64,000 nt of DNA, taken from the NCBI GenBank assembly GCA_025054615.1, contig JANWZO010000014.1, forward strand, positions 1-64,000, read 5' to 3'. The stretch is from Kiritimatiellia bacterium (GTDB lineage: Bacteria; Verrucomicrobiota; Kiritimatiellia; CAIVKH01). Position 1 is the first letter of the stretch. Each line of letters starts with the position of its first letter. Shown here in pieces: positions 37,976 through 46,687 of the stretch. Below the pieces are notes generated by a model that made no database searches, was not told where the DNA came from, and worked only from the letters and a program-made list of their open reading frames with translations. Made by a program: the position numbers and the translations under genes.

Positions 37976-39083
37976 TGAGCAGTGGATGCGCCGAGCGATC
38001 GAGCTGGCGAGGCGGGGCGAAGGGCTCACGAGGCCCAACCCCCCGGTGGGCGCAGTTATCGTCAAAAACGGCGGACTGGTGGCCGAAGGCTACCATGAGC
38101 GGGCGGGGGGTCCGCACGCTGAAGTGGTCGCGCTGCAGGCGGCCGGTGAACGTTCGCGGGGGGCTGACCTATATGTCACGCTGGAACCTTGCAGCACGTG
38201 GGGCAGAACTCCGCCGTGCACAGACGCCATCCTACGGTCGGGCATCCGACGTGTAGTTGCAGGTGTAGCTGATCCCAATCCACGGCACGGCGGGCGAGGT
38301 TTCGATTTGCTTCGGGCGTCCGGCATCTCCGTGACTGTCGGCGTCTTGGAACAGGAATGTGCGCGGCTGATTGAGCCGTTTGCTTGCCTGCAGAGACTGG
38401 GCCGGCCCTTTGTCACGCTCAAGCTCGCAATGACGCTGGACGGCAGAATTGCGGACGAGCGGGGCCGTTCGCGCTGGATCAGCGGCGAGCAGGCCCGAAA
38501 CGCCGTGCATCGCCTTCGCGCGCGTGTCGACGGAATCATGGTTGGCCGCGCAACCGCCGCGCTCGACAATCCGACCCTTTTGCCGAATCCCTCTGATGGA
38601 CGGCGGCCCTGGCGGATCGTGCTCGATCCCAAGGGACGATTGCCCTTTTCGCTCCGGCTGTTTCGCGATCGGTATCGTGAGCAGACACTGGTGCTGGTTT
38701 CCCCCGAGGCCCCCCGCGAGTTTCGTGAAATGTGCGCCACGCGGGGCATTCACCTTGCTGAGCTTCCCGCGCCGGACGGTCGGTTTCGTATGCGCCGAGT
38801 CCTCGGAGTGTTGGGCTCCATGGGACTTCTGCACGTCGTGTGCGAAGGCGGCGGAGAGCTGGCCGGCTCGTTGATCCGCGAGCGATTGGTCGACGAGGCG
38901 TGGTTTTTCTACGCGCCCAAAGTACTGGGCGCTTCGGGCAGGCCATCGATTGGCGGTGGATGGCGACTCCATAGGGCGCCGTTGTGGCGCGTAGAACGCG
39001 TGGAACAACTGGATCCCGATATCCTCGTGATTGCCCGACCGCTGCGCGGCTCACAGAAAGGAGGCTTATGTTTACAGGCATAG
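37950..39083 (+). CDS. ribD: Riboflavin-specific deaminase/reductase
   Basis: 377 residues from ATG 37950; the frame's first ATG at 37908 would extend it, but DEQWMRRAIELARRGEG fits the usual N-terminus. The deaminase half has the zinc motif HAEVVAL and PCSTWGRTPPC. The reductase half begins near residue 150 (RPFVTLKLAMTLDGRIAD) with SRWISGEQARNAVHRLRA and WRIVLDPKGRLP. It converts the RibA product to 5-amino-6-ribitylamino-uracil phosphate. It overlaps both ftsY (26 bases) and ribE (16 bases). Confidence 0.94.
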   Translation: MPVDRTSVDEQWMRRAIELARRGEGLTRPNPPVGAVIVKNGGLVAEGYHERAGGPHAEVVALQAAGERSRGADLYVTLEPCSTWGRTPPCTDAILRSGIRRVVAGVADPNPRHGGRGFDLLRASGISVTVGVLEQECARLIEPFACLQRLGRPFVTLKLAMTLDGRIADERGRSRWISGEQARNAVHRLRARVDGIMVGRATAALDNPTLLPNPSDGRRPWRIVLDPKGRLPFSLRLFRDRYREQTLVLVSPEAPREFREMCATRGIHLAELPAPDGRFRMRRVLGVLGSMGLLHVVCEGGGELAGSLIRERLVDEAWFFYAPKVLGASGRPSIGGGWRLHRAPLWRVERVEQLDPDILVIARPLRGSQKGGLCLQA

Positions 39084-39664
39084 TTCAGAGAACCGGTGAA
39101 ATTGAAACCCTAGAACGCAGCGGTGGACACGGCCGGCTTCGCGTGCGCGCCGGTGAATGGGAGCCCTCTATCTCCATTGGCGAAAGCGTAGCGGTCGAGG
39201 GAATCTGCCTCACGGTGACGGAAGCCAGATTTGGCGTTTTGAGCTTCGACGTTCTCAAGGAGACATTTGACCGGACGAATCTCGGCGAAAAGAAGATCGG
39301 CTCACGCGTGAATTTGGAACGAGCTCTTCGGGCGGGCGATCCGATCGGAGGCCATTTTGTGACCGGGCATGTCGACGGGGTAGGGCGGGTGCGCAAACTG
39401 ACGCCTATTGGTCGAGACTGGATTCTTGAGATTGGTTGCGATCCGGAGTTGATGATGCAAATGGTGGGAAAAGGCTCGATTGCAGTCAGCGGTGTGAGCC
39501 TGACCCTCGTCGATTTATTCGACGATGGATTCACCGTTCACCTGATTCCTCACACGTGGGCGAACACCTCGCTGTCAGAGTTGAGGCCTGGCGACGCCGT
39601 CAATTTGGAGACAGATATGATCGGCAAATACGTGCAGCGGTTTGTGCGTCTCCGAACTTCCTGA
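39068..39664 (+). CDS. ribE: Riboflavin synthase alpha chain
   Basis: 198 residues from ATG 39068 (MFTGIVQRTGEIETL), overlapping the ribD end by 16 bases. RibE dismutates two lumazines to riboflavin and a pyrimidine. Two homologous lumazine-binding barrels are visible: the first with SVAVEGICLTV and the second with IAVSGVSLTLVDLF. A GGHFVTGHVDGVG segment joins them. It completes the riboflavin set started by ribBA. The stop is 64 bases from the convergent CFA-like gene. Confidence 0.95.
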   Translation: MFTGIVQRTGEIETLERSGGHGRLRVRAGEWEPSISIGESVAVEGICLTVTEARFGVLSFDVLKETFDRTNLGEKKIGSRVNLERALRAGDPIGGHFVTGHVDGVGRVRKLTPIGRDWILEIGCDPELMMQMVGKGSIAVSGVSLTLVDLFDDGFTVHLIPHTWANTSLSELRPGDAVNLETDMIGKYVQRFVRLRTS

Positions 39665-39728
39665 TAATCAAGCGGTGAATCGGGAGGCAAAGATCAGCGA
39701 GATCCGGCTTGCTCACTAACCGGTAGGA

Positions 39729-40751
39729 CTAGCCGACATCTCTTGGAGCCAAAAGATAGTGGCCCACGTACCATTCTTCGCCGCCCCGATAGGCAAAGAG
39801 TTCAGCGCAGGCCATGAAAAAGATCCGCCAATACATCCACCAACGCTGGGCATCCTTTTTACCATAAACGCCTTCAAAAATCGGCCAAATGGCATCACGT
39901 GATGAATCCATCCGCTTCAACCACGCTTCAAGGGTTTGTGCATAATTGAGGCCGTTGACCTTCCAGGATTCGACCAGCCGCATATCGCGGTCGAATCGGC
40001 TCAACAAATCAAAGGACGGCATGACGCCTCCGGTGAAAAAGTATTTGGCCATCCAATCGTCATCCCCCTCCGCCTCGAACGGATAGGCATAACGGTCATG
40101 GCAAAAAATGTGCACAAATAGTCGGCCATTCGGCACGAGCCAGCGACGAATTCGAGCCAGCAGCTCCTCATAATTTCGCATATGCTCGAACATCTCGACA
40201 GAGATGACGCGATCGAATGTGCCGGGCGCCTGAAAGTCATTCATATCTGCCGTGATCACCTCGAGATTTTTCAGTCGGCGCTCGCGGATTTTTTCTTCGA
40301 TGAAGAGTCTCTGTGTCCTGGAATTCGAAACCGCAACAATCTTCGAATTCGGATAGTGTTCGGCGATGTACAGGGCAAGCGAGCCCCACCCGCAGCCGAG
40401 TTCAAGAATGCGTTGGCCATCTGCAACTTCAGCCCGCCGGCAAGTGAGACTCAGCATGGCCTCCTCTGCTGCGGCGAGATCCTCTGCGCCCTCGGACCAC
40501 AGACAACAACTATATTTCAGACGAGGCCCCAGAACGGTCTGGAAAAAAGAGGTCGGGAGTTCGTAGTGCTGCCGATTCGCCGCATCCGAATGGATGGCAA
40601 TCGGACCGCGTTTTAGGCTTTCGATCCATCGAGGCAAATCGCTGGCCCGGGCCGCCTCGATTTCCAGACGCTTTGAAAGGAGACGCCGAATACCCCATCG
40701 CAAAATCGGGTCGGGGATCCATCCCCTTTCGATCAAAGCCCAAGGTCTCAT
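39729..40751 (-). CDS. Cyclopropane-fatty-acid synthase family methyltransferase
   Basis: 340 residues from ATG 40751, which overlaps the DUF1295 stop by ATGA (40748-40751). CFA-type features: HYELPTSFFQTVLGPRLKYSCCLW, SAM motif ILELGCGWGSLALYIAEHYP, VISVEMFEHMRNYEELL and YWRIFFMACAELFAY near the C-terminus. Such enzymes methylenate or methylate unsaturated acyl chains of membrane phospholipids. The usual N-terminal lipid-binding domain is short, as in many CFA homologues of unknown product. It ends the four-gene operon starting at 42368. Confidence 0.8.
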   Translation of the reverse strand: MRPWALIERGWIPDPILRWGIRRLLSKRLEIEAARASDLPRWIESLKRGPIAIHSDAANRQHYELPTSFFQTVLGPRLKYSCCLWSEGAEDLAAAEEAMLSLTCRRAEVADGQRILELGCGWGSLALYIAEHYPNSKIVAVSNSRTQRLFIEEKIRERRLKNLEVITADMNDFQAPGTFDRVISVEMFEHMRNYEELLARIRRWLVPNGRLFVHIFCHDRYAYPFEAEGDDDWMAKYFFTGGVMPSFDLLSRFDRDMRLVESWKVNGLNYAQTLEAWLKRMDSSRDAIWPIFEGVYGKKDAQRWWMYWRIFFMACAELFAYRGGEEWYVGHYLLAPRDVG

Positions 40752-41539
40752 ATGACGTCCTTTCGGGGAGGCCACGGAACGAACATGCTGGTCTGCTGCT
40801 GGTAGCGTCGGTATGCCTCACCCTTTGACCGCAGCGCCTGTGCCTCCGTGGCCGGGATTCCGGTCACTCTGAGCAACACATATAACATGGCTGCAGGACA
40901 GGCCGCAGCCAGCCATCCTTGTGGAGCAGGCAGGCAAAAAATGGCGATTCCAACCCAGACAAGCCATTCAAAGAAGTAATTCGGATGGCGTGAATATCGC
41001 CAGAGGCCTCTTTGGCATACGCTTTCTGTTTTCATCGGATCCCGCTTGAATGCTTCTAGTTGGGCGTCCGCAATCCATTCCCCAATCCAGCCGACGGCCC
41101 AGATGATCAGCCCCGCCGAGTTCCACGCGGCCCATACGAGGTCCGAGGGCGATGTCGAGATGAGCGCTGCGGGCAGCGAAAAAAAAGCGATCGTTAGGGC
41201 CTGAAGCTGATAAAACGCGAGGAGCTTGGGTTGGAAATCCGGACCCCATTTCCGCCTTAATTCCGCGTACCGCCCATCTTCCGGCTTGCCGTGGCCACGT
41301 CGATGAATGTGAACGGCGAGTCGCAAACCCCATAGGCCTCCCATGATCGCGATCGCAAGGCGGTGGGCAGTTGGTCCTTCACCGAGCGCGGCGAAGATCA
41401 CAAACAGGGAACCGATTCCGGCTGCCCACGCGACGTCGACAATTCCGGCATTGCCGATTCTCCGCTGAATCAACCACAAGAAAACCATGGCGATCATGGC
41501 GGCCGCACAGCCTTCAATCATCAACATCCATCCATTCAT
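40748..41539 (-). CDS. DUF1295 membrane protein (steroid-5-alpha-reductase-like)
   Basis: 263 residues from ATG 41539, chosen because it overlaps the upstream stop by ATGA (41536-41539). Six or more helices. The C-terminal signature CQRGLWRYSRHPNYFFEWLVW is typical of DUF1295 and the related isoprenylcysteine-methyltransferase/steroid reductase clan, which bind NADPH or SAM. DUF1295 often accompanies CFA-type methyltransferases, so reduction of a modified lipid is a fair guess. Confidence 0.8.
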   Translation of the reverse strand: MNGWMLMIEGCAAAMIAMVFLWLIQRRIGNAGIVDVAWAAGIGSLFVIFAALGEGPTAHRLAIAIMGGLWGLRLAVHIHRRGHGKPEDGRYAELRRKWGPDFQPKLLAFYQLQALTIAFFSLPAALISTSPSDLVWAAWNSAGLIIWAVGWIGEWIADAQLEAFKRDPMKTESVCQRGLWRYSRHPNYFFEWLVWVGIAIFCLPAPQGWLAAACPAAMLYVLLRVTGIPATEAQALRSKGEAYRRYQQQTSMFVPWPPRKDVI

Positions 41540-42009
41540 GGCTGCACCCTGGAACTGGAGTTGCTCCTCCATGCGCTACGAAGTAGAAATCCCAGTGCGG
41601 CGTAAAGAGGTGGACCCAACGCCAGTGAAGCAATCAACCACGCGGCAACCGCACGAAGCGTGGCATCCCAGAATTCCCGAATCGCCATCACCCAATCCGT
41701 GGATAGAAGGTGAAAGATTTCGGACCCGCTCAACTCAAATTCACCCGTGCCGAAAAGGCGAGCGCCGACCCAATAAAACGGATAAAGAAGGGCGATTTGA
41801 AGCGGATACACCAACCAATTCGCGAGTTGGATGGCAACAAGATTCAAGCGAAATAGAAGGGCCACGGCCATGCACAAGACGGTGGTAATCCCGAGGACAG
41901 GAATGACACCGATCAGAGAGCCTAGTGCAAGGCTCGCGGCGAGTTTCGGCGGGCTGACGCCTTGTCGAAGGAGATCCAAAACGGTCTGAGCAAACCGGCG
42001 GCGGGTCAC
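41536..42009 (-). CDS. DUF2062 membrane protein
   Basis: 157 residues from GTG 42009. I place the start here because it overlaps the upstream stop (GTGA at 42006-42009) with GGAGA before it; the open frame to 42318 is the DUF1475 shadow. Hydrophobic helices include ASLALGSLIGVIPVLGITTVL and QLANWLVYPLQIALLYPFYWV, matching DUF2062. Function unknown; the family is often near lipid or glycosyl transfer genes. Confidence 0.75.
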   Translation of the reverse strand: MTRRRFAQTVLDLLRQGVSPPKLAASLALGSLIGVIPVLGITTVLCMAVALLFRLNLVAIQLANWLVYPLQIALLYPFYWVGARLFGTGEFELSGSEIFHLLSTDWVMAIREFWDATLRAVAAWLIASLALGPPLYAALGFLLRSAWRSNSSSRVQP

Positions 42010-42368
42010 CCGTGCGATCTCCGGAGTAGAATGAGGTGAACCGGCTGGCCGGGAGGAAGGCGTATGAGTTCCCGAAGGACATAAAATGACATCGCGAAAT
42101 TGCCCAGCAGCATGATGGCGACAAACCAGAGCAAACGGGCGGCCGCGCGCGTCTCTTTGTAATAAACCCATAGATAGAAGGTCAAAAAACCGAAATAGGC
42201 GTCGAAGAGAGCTGCCACAACCCAGGGATCGCGAATAAGTTCCCTCGTGGCGTCGATGACGTTGCGGTCCAGGCTGGCGCGGACCGTCGCCCACGACATG
42301 GCAGCGAATATCGAACAAAACAAAGCGTAGAAGAATACTTTTTGCCTATCCACGCCTGTATATCGCAC
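42006..42368 (-). CDS. DUF1475 membrane protein
   Basis: 120 residues, three helices (about 12-30, 50-68, 78-98). DRQKVFFYALFCSIFAAMSW, PWVVAALFDAYFGFLTFYLW and GNFAMSFYVLRELIRL match DUF1475, a family frequently beside DUF1295 and CFA-type genes. First cistron of the four-gene operon in which each junction is a 4-base overlap. Function unknown; a lipid-modification complex is inferred from context. Confidence 0.75.
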   Translation of the reverse strand: MRYTGVDRQKVFFYALFCSIFAAMSWATVRASLDRNVIDATRELIRDPWVVAALFDAYFGFLTFYLWVYYKETRAAARLLWFVAIMLLGNFAMSFYVLRELIRLPPGQPVHLILLRRSHG

Positions 42369-42448
42369 GGAGCACCATCTGCTTACATGGCGGAGCCGTT
42401 GACTTCGACAGCCTCGGGTCGTATCGTCGCCGGAATTTCAGGAGAAGC

Positions 42449-43153
42449 ATGTTGACATCGATTGAACAGTTGCTTGTTCTCCAGGACCGCGACCGGCGGA
42501 TCAAACAGCTCAAGCGTGAAATTGAGGATATTCCGGCGCGGAAAAAGCTGCACGAGAAGGCGTTGCAGGAACACAAGGCTGCGCTGAACGCGGCGCATGA
42601 AGCGCTGAAAAAAAACGCTGCTGCGATCAAAGCCATCGACTTGGAGATCGAATCCCTACGCCAAAAGATTGGTAAACTCCGCGCCCAACAAAACACTGTT
42701 CGGACGAACGAGGAATATCGCGCTCTGGACCGGGAGATCGCTGCGACGGAAAAGGCCATTCGGGACGAGGAGGATCGGGAAATTCAATTGATGGAAGAGA
42801 CCGAAGGGCTGCGCGCGAACCTGGCTTTGATCGAGCAGAAGTATAAGTCGGAGGCTGCAGTGTTCGAGAGCGAGGCCCGAGCGCTGGATCAGCGGCTTGC
42901 GAATCTTCGCGCGGAGCTGGAGAGGGCTGCTGCAGAGCGGTCGGAGCTAGCGAAACAGGTCGATCCGGCATGGCTATCCCGCTATGAACGCGTCCTCAAC
43001 CATACTGGCGATTTTGCCGTCGTTCCCGTGGACAGAGGATCGTGCGGCGGCTGTCACATGCAGTTGCCGCCGCAATCGGTGCACGACGCCAAGCGAGGAA
43101 CGGTTATGACGAGCTGTTCCTATTGCGGTCGTCTCTTGTATTGGCGCGGGTGA
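42449..43153 (+). CDS. Coiled-coil protein with C4 zinc ribbon
   Basis: 234 residues. Residues 1-180 are a long helical hairpin/coiled coil rich in Lys/Glu/Arg (LQDRDRRIKQLKREIEDIPA onward). The last ~40 hold a zinc ribbon with CGGCHMQLP and CSYCGRLLYW. This combination (zf-RING_7/DUF164 type) is widespread in bacteria, where the architecture suggests nucleic-acid or protein scaffolding; no reaction is established. It ends 18 bases before the rnpB 5' end, and its last codons overlap the rnpB -35 region. Confidence 0.75.
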   Translation: MLTSIEQLLVLQDRDRRIKQLKREIEDIPARKKLHEKALQEHKAALNAAHEALKKNAAAIKAIDLEIESLRQKIGKLRAQQNTVRTNEEYRALDREIAATEKAIRDEEDREIQLMEETEGLRANLALIEQKYKSEAAVFESEARALDQRLANLRAELERAAAERSELAKQVDPAWLSRYERVLNHTGDFAVVPVDRGSCGGCHMQLPPQSVHDAKRGTVMTSCSYCGRLLYWRG

Positions 43154-43164
43154 AGGGGTATATA
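43136..43164 (+). promoter_or_regulatory. Promoter of rnpB
   Basis: TTGTAT (43136-43141), 17-bp spacer, TATATA (43159-43164). The expected start site, about 43171-43172, is exactly the first base of the RNase P RNA P1 stem. The -35 lies in the final codons of the preceding gene. Confidence 0.6.
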
Positions 43165-43171
43165 TGATGCA

Positions 43172-43556
43172 GGCATGGCGCCCGGTCGCTCCCCGGTCCG
43201 CTCGGCGCCGGGGGGAGGAAAGTCCGGACTCCGCAGGGCAGGGCGTCCCGGCCGGAAACGGTCGGGAGGGGTACGGTCAAACCGTACTGACGGAAAGTGC
43301 CACAGAAAACAAACCGCCGACCGTTTCAACGGCCGGCAAGGGTGAAAAGGTGGTGTAAGAGACCACCGTTCCGGACCGAGAGGTTCGGAGCAAGGCAAAC
43401 CCCGCCCGGAGCAAGATCGCGTAGGAGGCACGAGGTGGCCCGCCTCTCCCCGCACGAGCGGGGGACCCCTGAACGGGGAGTGCCTCGGGTAGATCGCATC
43501 AGACAAATGACCGGACCGCTCAGGCGGTGACAGAATCCGGCTTACCGCGCCATGCC
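43172..43556 (+). ncRNA. rnpB: RNase P RNA, bacterial type A
   Basis: About 385 bases. P1 pairs GGCATGGCGC (43172-43181) with GCGCCATGCC (43547-43556). Universal blocks: GAGGAAAGTCCGGACTCC at 43215-43232, ACAGAAA in the mid section, GGGTGAAAAGGTGGTGTAAG (the P8/P10-11 region), and ACAGAATCCGGCTTA at 43530-43544, matching the CCA-binding and 3' core. It is the catalytic RNA of tRNA 5'-end processing. The GspC-like gene starts 10 bases later, so that gene may be read from the same promoter. Confidence 0.96.
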
Positions 43557-43565
43557 TTTCTTTAT

Positions 43566-44474
43566 ATGAACAGTATTGTCGCCAGTTCGGCCGCTGCGGG
43601 AGCGGCCCTTTGCCTTCTGCTCGCGGCCATGGCAGCCGTCCACGTCTACCTCACGCTTCGAGGCCTGCCTCGCTATGTTGAGCCGCCCGCTCCGTTGCCG
43701 GCTTCGACGACCGATCTTCAGGAACCCTTGCCTCCGCGCGACGCTTGGGGCGTCTTCCGGGCCGGAAGCCCCGCAGCTTCCGTTTCCGAGACTCCCGATT
43801 CCCGTTTTCGACTTGCCGGCACATTTTTCCTGTATGGGGCGGAATCCGAGGGACAGAGTGAACCGTCCGGTCGTTTGGCCATCATCGACGACATCGCGCG
43901 GAAAACGCAGTTCATTGTGAGGGAGGGGGATCAGGTTGAGGATGTCACCGTGCTGCATATCGAGGCGGATCGCGTTCGCCTTCGGCAGGACCAGCGGGTT
44001 TTTGAAATCACCCTCAGTTTCCGCGCGGCCTCCTCGTCCGAGCGGCACGTTGTTTCCACATCTTCGTCCGAGCCACTGAGCATGGAAGATATGCCCGCTC
44101 TTGAAACGTCTCGCTTCGGGAAGAGGGTGGGGGAGAATCGATGGGTGTTTCGACGGGACGAGTTGCTGAGGTATTACGCGGAGGTCCTCGAAGATCCGGA
44201 ACGAATCGCGAACGTCTATGCTTCGCTCAAGCCGGTGATGGATGGGGAGTCGATCTCGGGTTATGTCCTCGATTCCGAGGGCGAGGAGGACTTTTTTCGC
44301 GCGGTCGGGTTGCGGGAGGGCGATATAATCCGTCGGGTCAATTCGATGCGGATGGTCAGCCAGCGGAGGGCGGAATATTTTCTTTCCGAATTTCTGAAGA
44401 ATCGGATCAGCGCACTGGTTCTCGACATCGAGCGCGAAGGCCGTGAGGAAAAGTTGATTTACCTGATTCGATGA
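43566..44474 (+). CDS. GspC-like inner-membrane protein with PDZ domain
   Basis: 302 residues from ATG 43566. One transmembrane helix (about 4-30: SSAAAGAALCLLLAAMAAV) is followed by a homology-region-like domain (FRLAGTFFLYG, LAIIDDIARKTQFIVREGDQ) and a C-terminal PDZ-like domain (FFRAVGLREGDIIRRVNSMRM). This is the layout of GspC, which links the inner-membrane platform to the GspD secretin. gspD, E and F are at 16-20.7 kb, so the system may be split over the chromosome. It overlaps rnr by 16 bases convergently. Confidence 0.75.
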   Translation: MNSIVASSAAAGAALCLLLAAMAAVHVYLTLRGLPRYVEPPAPLPASTTDLQEPLPPRDAWGVFRAGSPAASVSETPDSRFRLAGTFFLYGAESEGQSEPSGRLAIIDDIARKTQFIVREGDQVEDVTVLHIEADRVRLRQDQRVFEITLSFRAASSSERHVVSTSSSEPLSMEDMPALETSRFGKRVGENRWVFRRDELLRYYAEVLEDPERIANVYASLKPVMDGESISGYVLDSEGEEDFFRAVGLREGDIIRRVNSMRMVSQRRAEYFLSEFLKNRISALVLDIEREGREEKLIYLIR

Positions 44475-46633
44475 CGCCCGCGACGGCCTTCGGGCGGCGC
44501 TCCGCGACTAGCCGGATCAGCCAGAGTGAAGTCTATTCTTTGTCGCCGGGTATCCACGCGGAGCAGATCCACTTGCACCGTGTCGCCGATGCGGTAAACG
44601 CGTTGGCGATCCCGTGACCGCGCCCGGCCCGCCTCCTCGTCCACGATGAAGTCGCCATCCCTCATGTCACGAAACAGGATCATCCCTCGTTGTAGGGATT
44701 CCTGAAGTTCGATGAGAAGTCCGCGGGGATTGACGCCGGTTATCAGCGCCTCATAGGGCCCTGTGCGGCCGGCTTGAAGTTGGGCCTCGTAGTAGGTCAG
44801 GCAAGCTTGGCGGAGGCTCTCTGCTTCCGCCTCATCGGCGTTGCGCTCCGTGGTGGAACAGTGATCGGCAAGAACCTGCAATTCTTCCCGTGTGTAGGGA
44901 GGCCGGCGGCCTGCCTGAAGGGATTTGAGGAGACGGTGAACAATCAAATCCGGATAACGGCGAATGGGCGAGGTGAAGTGCGTGTATTTGGGAAATCCCA
45001 GCCCGAAATGGCCGGAAAGTCTCTCGGAGTAAAGCGCCCGTTTGAGGTGACGAAGGATAGTCAAATTCACGATGTATTCCCGCGGCGTTCCGGCAACTTC
45101 CGCGCAGATCTGATTGATTTCCGACTTGTTTGAAGGAGCGTGCCGAATTCCCAGCTTCGCAAGGCTCTCGGCCATGGCCGCCCATTGTTCCTCCGATGGC
45201 TCATCATGGATCCTGTATAGGGCCGGCGATCGCCGGGCGGACAATTCCTCGGCGACAGCGACATTTGCCAGCAACATGAATTCCTCGATAAGATGGTACG
45301 CCTGGAGTGCTCCGCGCCTGCGAATCACCGCCGGGCGCCCGCTTTCATCAAGCTCGCATTTGATCTCCGGCATCGAAAGGTCGAGAGCTCCCAGCGCCAT
45401 ACGACGCCTTCGAAGAGTAGCAGCCAGCGACCACATGGCCTCCAACGTTTCGCGGATTTCCGAAGGTATGGTCGAGGAGGAGGGGCGGTCGAAATGTTGC
45501 TGCACCTGATCATAGTCCAGGCGCGCACGCGAATGGATAATGGAAGGAGCAATTCGGTGCCCGAGAACCTTTCCGTTGTTGTCAATCCGAATCCAGACGG
45601 AATAGGTAAGGCGGTCGATCCTTGGCGCCAGACTGCAGACGTCGGACGTCAAATAATGCGGCAGCATGGGCACAAAGCCGCCCGTGAGGTAGACACTGTT
45701 TCCGCGGCGGGCCGCCTCGCGGTCGACCGCCGAGCCCAGGGGCACAAAATGGGATACGTCGGCGATATGCACCCCCAATTCCCATCCATCCGAGATGGAG
45801 ACCAGCGAGACGGCATCGTCAAAATCACGCGCATCTTCGGGATCAATGGTGAATGCGATGAGGGCTCGCGCATCTTCGCGGCCTGCAAGGTCATCCTCGG
45901 TAAGTTTTGCACTTCGGCTTCGAGCGGTACGCTCGACGTCGTCGTCAAACGCCTCTTCAAGTTGGTAGTTCCGCAGAAGGATCCGGACGGGGAGCTTCGG
46001 GTCGTCCGACCTGCCCAGGATCTCAACCACGTTGCCGAGAAGCCCCTCGCCTGGTCCCTCCCACGGCGCCAGTTCAACCACAACGTGGAAATTCTCCCGA
46101 AGCGTGATGCCTGAAGCTGCCCCGGTGACGCGGATGTTGTCCCGAATCCGCGGGTGGTCCGGAATGACATACCAATAATAGGGCCCGCGGATAAGGACGC
46201 CGGGAATTTTTCGCAGAAAGCGTTCAATGACGCGCACGACCCGGGCCTGATGCCGTTCGACACCGTCGCGCATGCGGCGCCGAAAAAGTTCGAGCAACAC
46301 GCGGTCGCCGTGCAGTGCGCCGGCGAGATGGGTGCGGTCGATGTGAAATTCGCGCGCGGGGTCATCGGCGGCCGTCGCAATCGCATCGCCGCCGGGCAGA
46401 GACGTAATTCGCGCTTCGACATACCTCGTCGCCTGCGGCAGCGACCAACGATTTTTACGGAGCCGGACAATGCGGCCTGCCTTTTCCAGGTCGCGCAGAA
46501 GAGCGCGGAATGATGATCGATCGCGAGGTTGGACGCCCAGCTCGCGAATCAGGTCATGCTGCTTTAGCGGCTGATAGGCGGGGTCCGCCATTAGTTGCAG
46601 CAACCGATTTTCCAAGCTTGCTCTGGAAGCCAT
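44459..46633 (-). CDS. rnr: Ribonuclease R
   Basis: 724 residues. Domains: N-terminal winged helix (LKQHDLIRELGVQPRDRSSF), cold-shock domains, RNB catalytic domain with the Asp cluster TIDPEDARDFDDAV and FTSPIRRYPDLIVHRLL, and a C-terminal S1 domain. It degrades structured RNA 3' to 5' in the cytosol. Slightly shorter than E. coli RNase R (813) with no long basic tail, but a short Arg-rich end (RRGRHRIR) is present. It diverges from glgA by 54 bases. Confidence 0.92.
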   Translation of the reverse strand: MASRASLENRLLQLMADPAYQPLKQHDLIRELGVQPRDRSSFRALLRDLEKAGRIVRLRKNRWSLPQATRYVEARITSLPGGDAIATAADDPAREFHIDRTHLAGALHGDRVLLELFRRRMRDGVERHQARVVRVIERFLRKIPGVLIRGPYYWYVIPDHPRIRDNIRVTGAASGITLRENFHVVVELAPWEGPGEGLLGNVVEILGRSDDPKLPVRILLRNYQLEEAFDDDVERTARSRSAKLTEDDLAGREDARALIAFTIDPEDARDFDDAVSLVSISDGWELGVHIADVSHFVPLGSAVDREAARRGNSVYLTGGFVPMLPHYLTSDVCSLAPRIDRLTYSVWIRIDNNGKVLGHRIAPSIIHSRARLDYDQVQQHFDRPSSSTIPSEIRETLEAMWSLAATLRRRRMALGALDLSMPEIKCELDESGRPAVIRRRGALQAYHLIEEFMLLANVAVAEELSARRSPALYRIHDEPSEEQWAAMAESLAKLGIRHAPSNKSEINQICAEVAGTPREYIVNLTILRHLKRALYSERLSGHFGLGFPKYTHFTSPIRRYPDLIVHRLLKSLQAGRRPPYTREELQVLADHCSTTERNADEAEAESLRQACLTYYEAQLQAGRTGPYEALITGVNPRGLLIELQESLQRGMILFRDMRDGDFIVDEEAGRARSRDRQRVYRIGDTVQVDLLRVDTRRQRIDFTLADPASRGAPPEGRRGRHRIR

Positions 46634-46687
46634 TTCGTGGGACTATACACTGAGACGCCGGGATTCCAACGTGAAGCCGATGATTCC

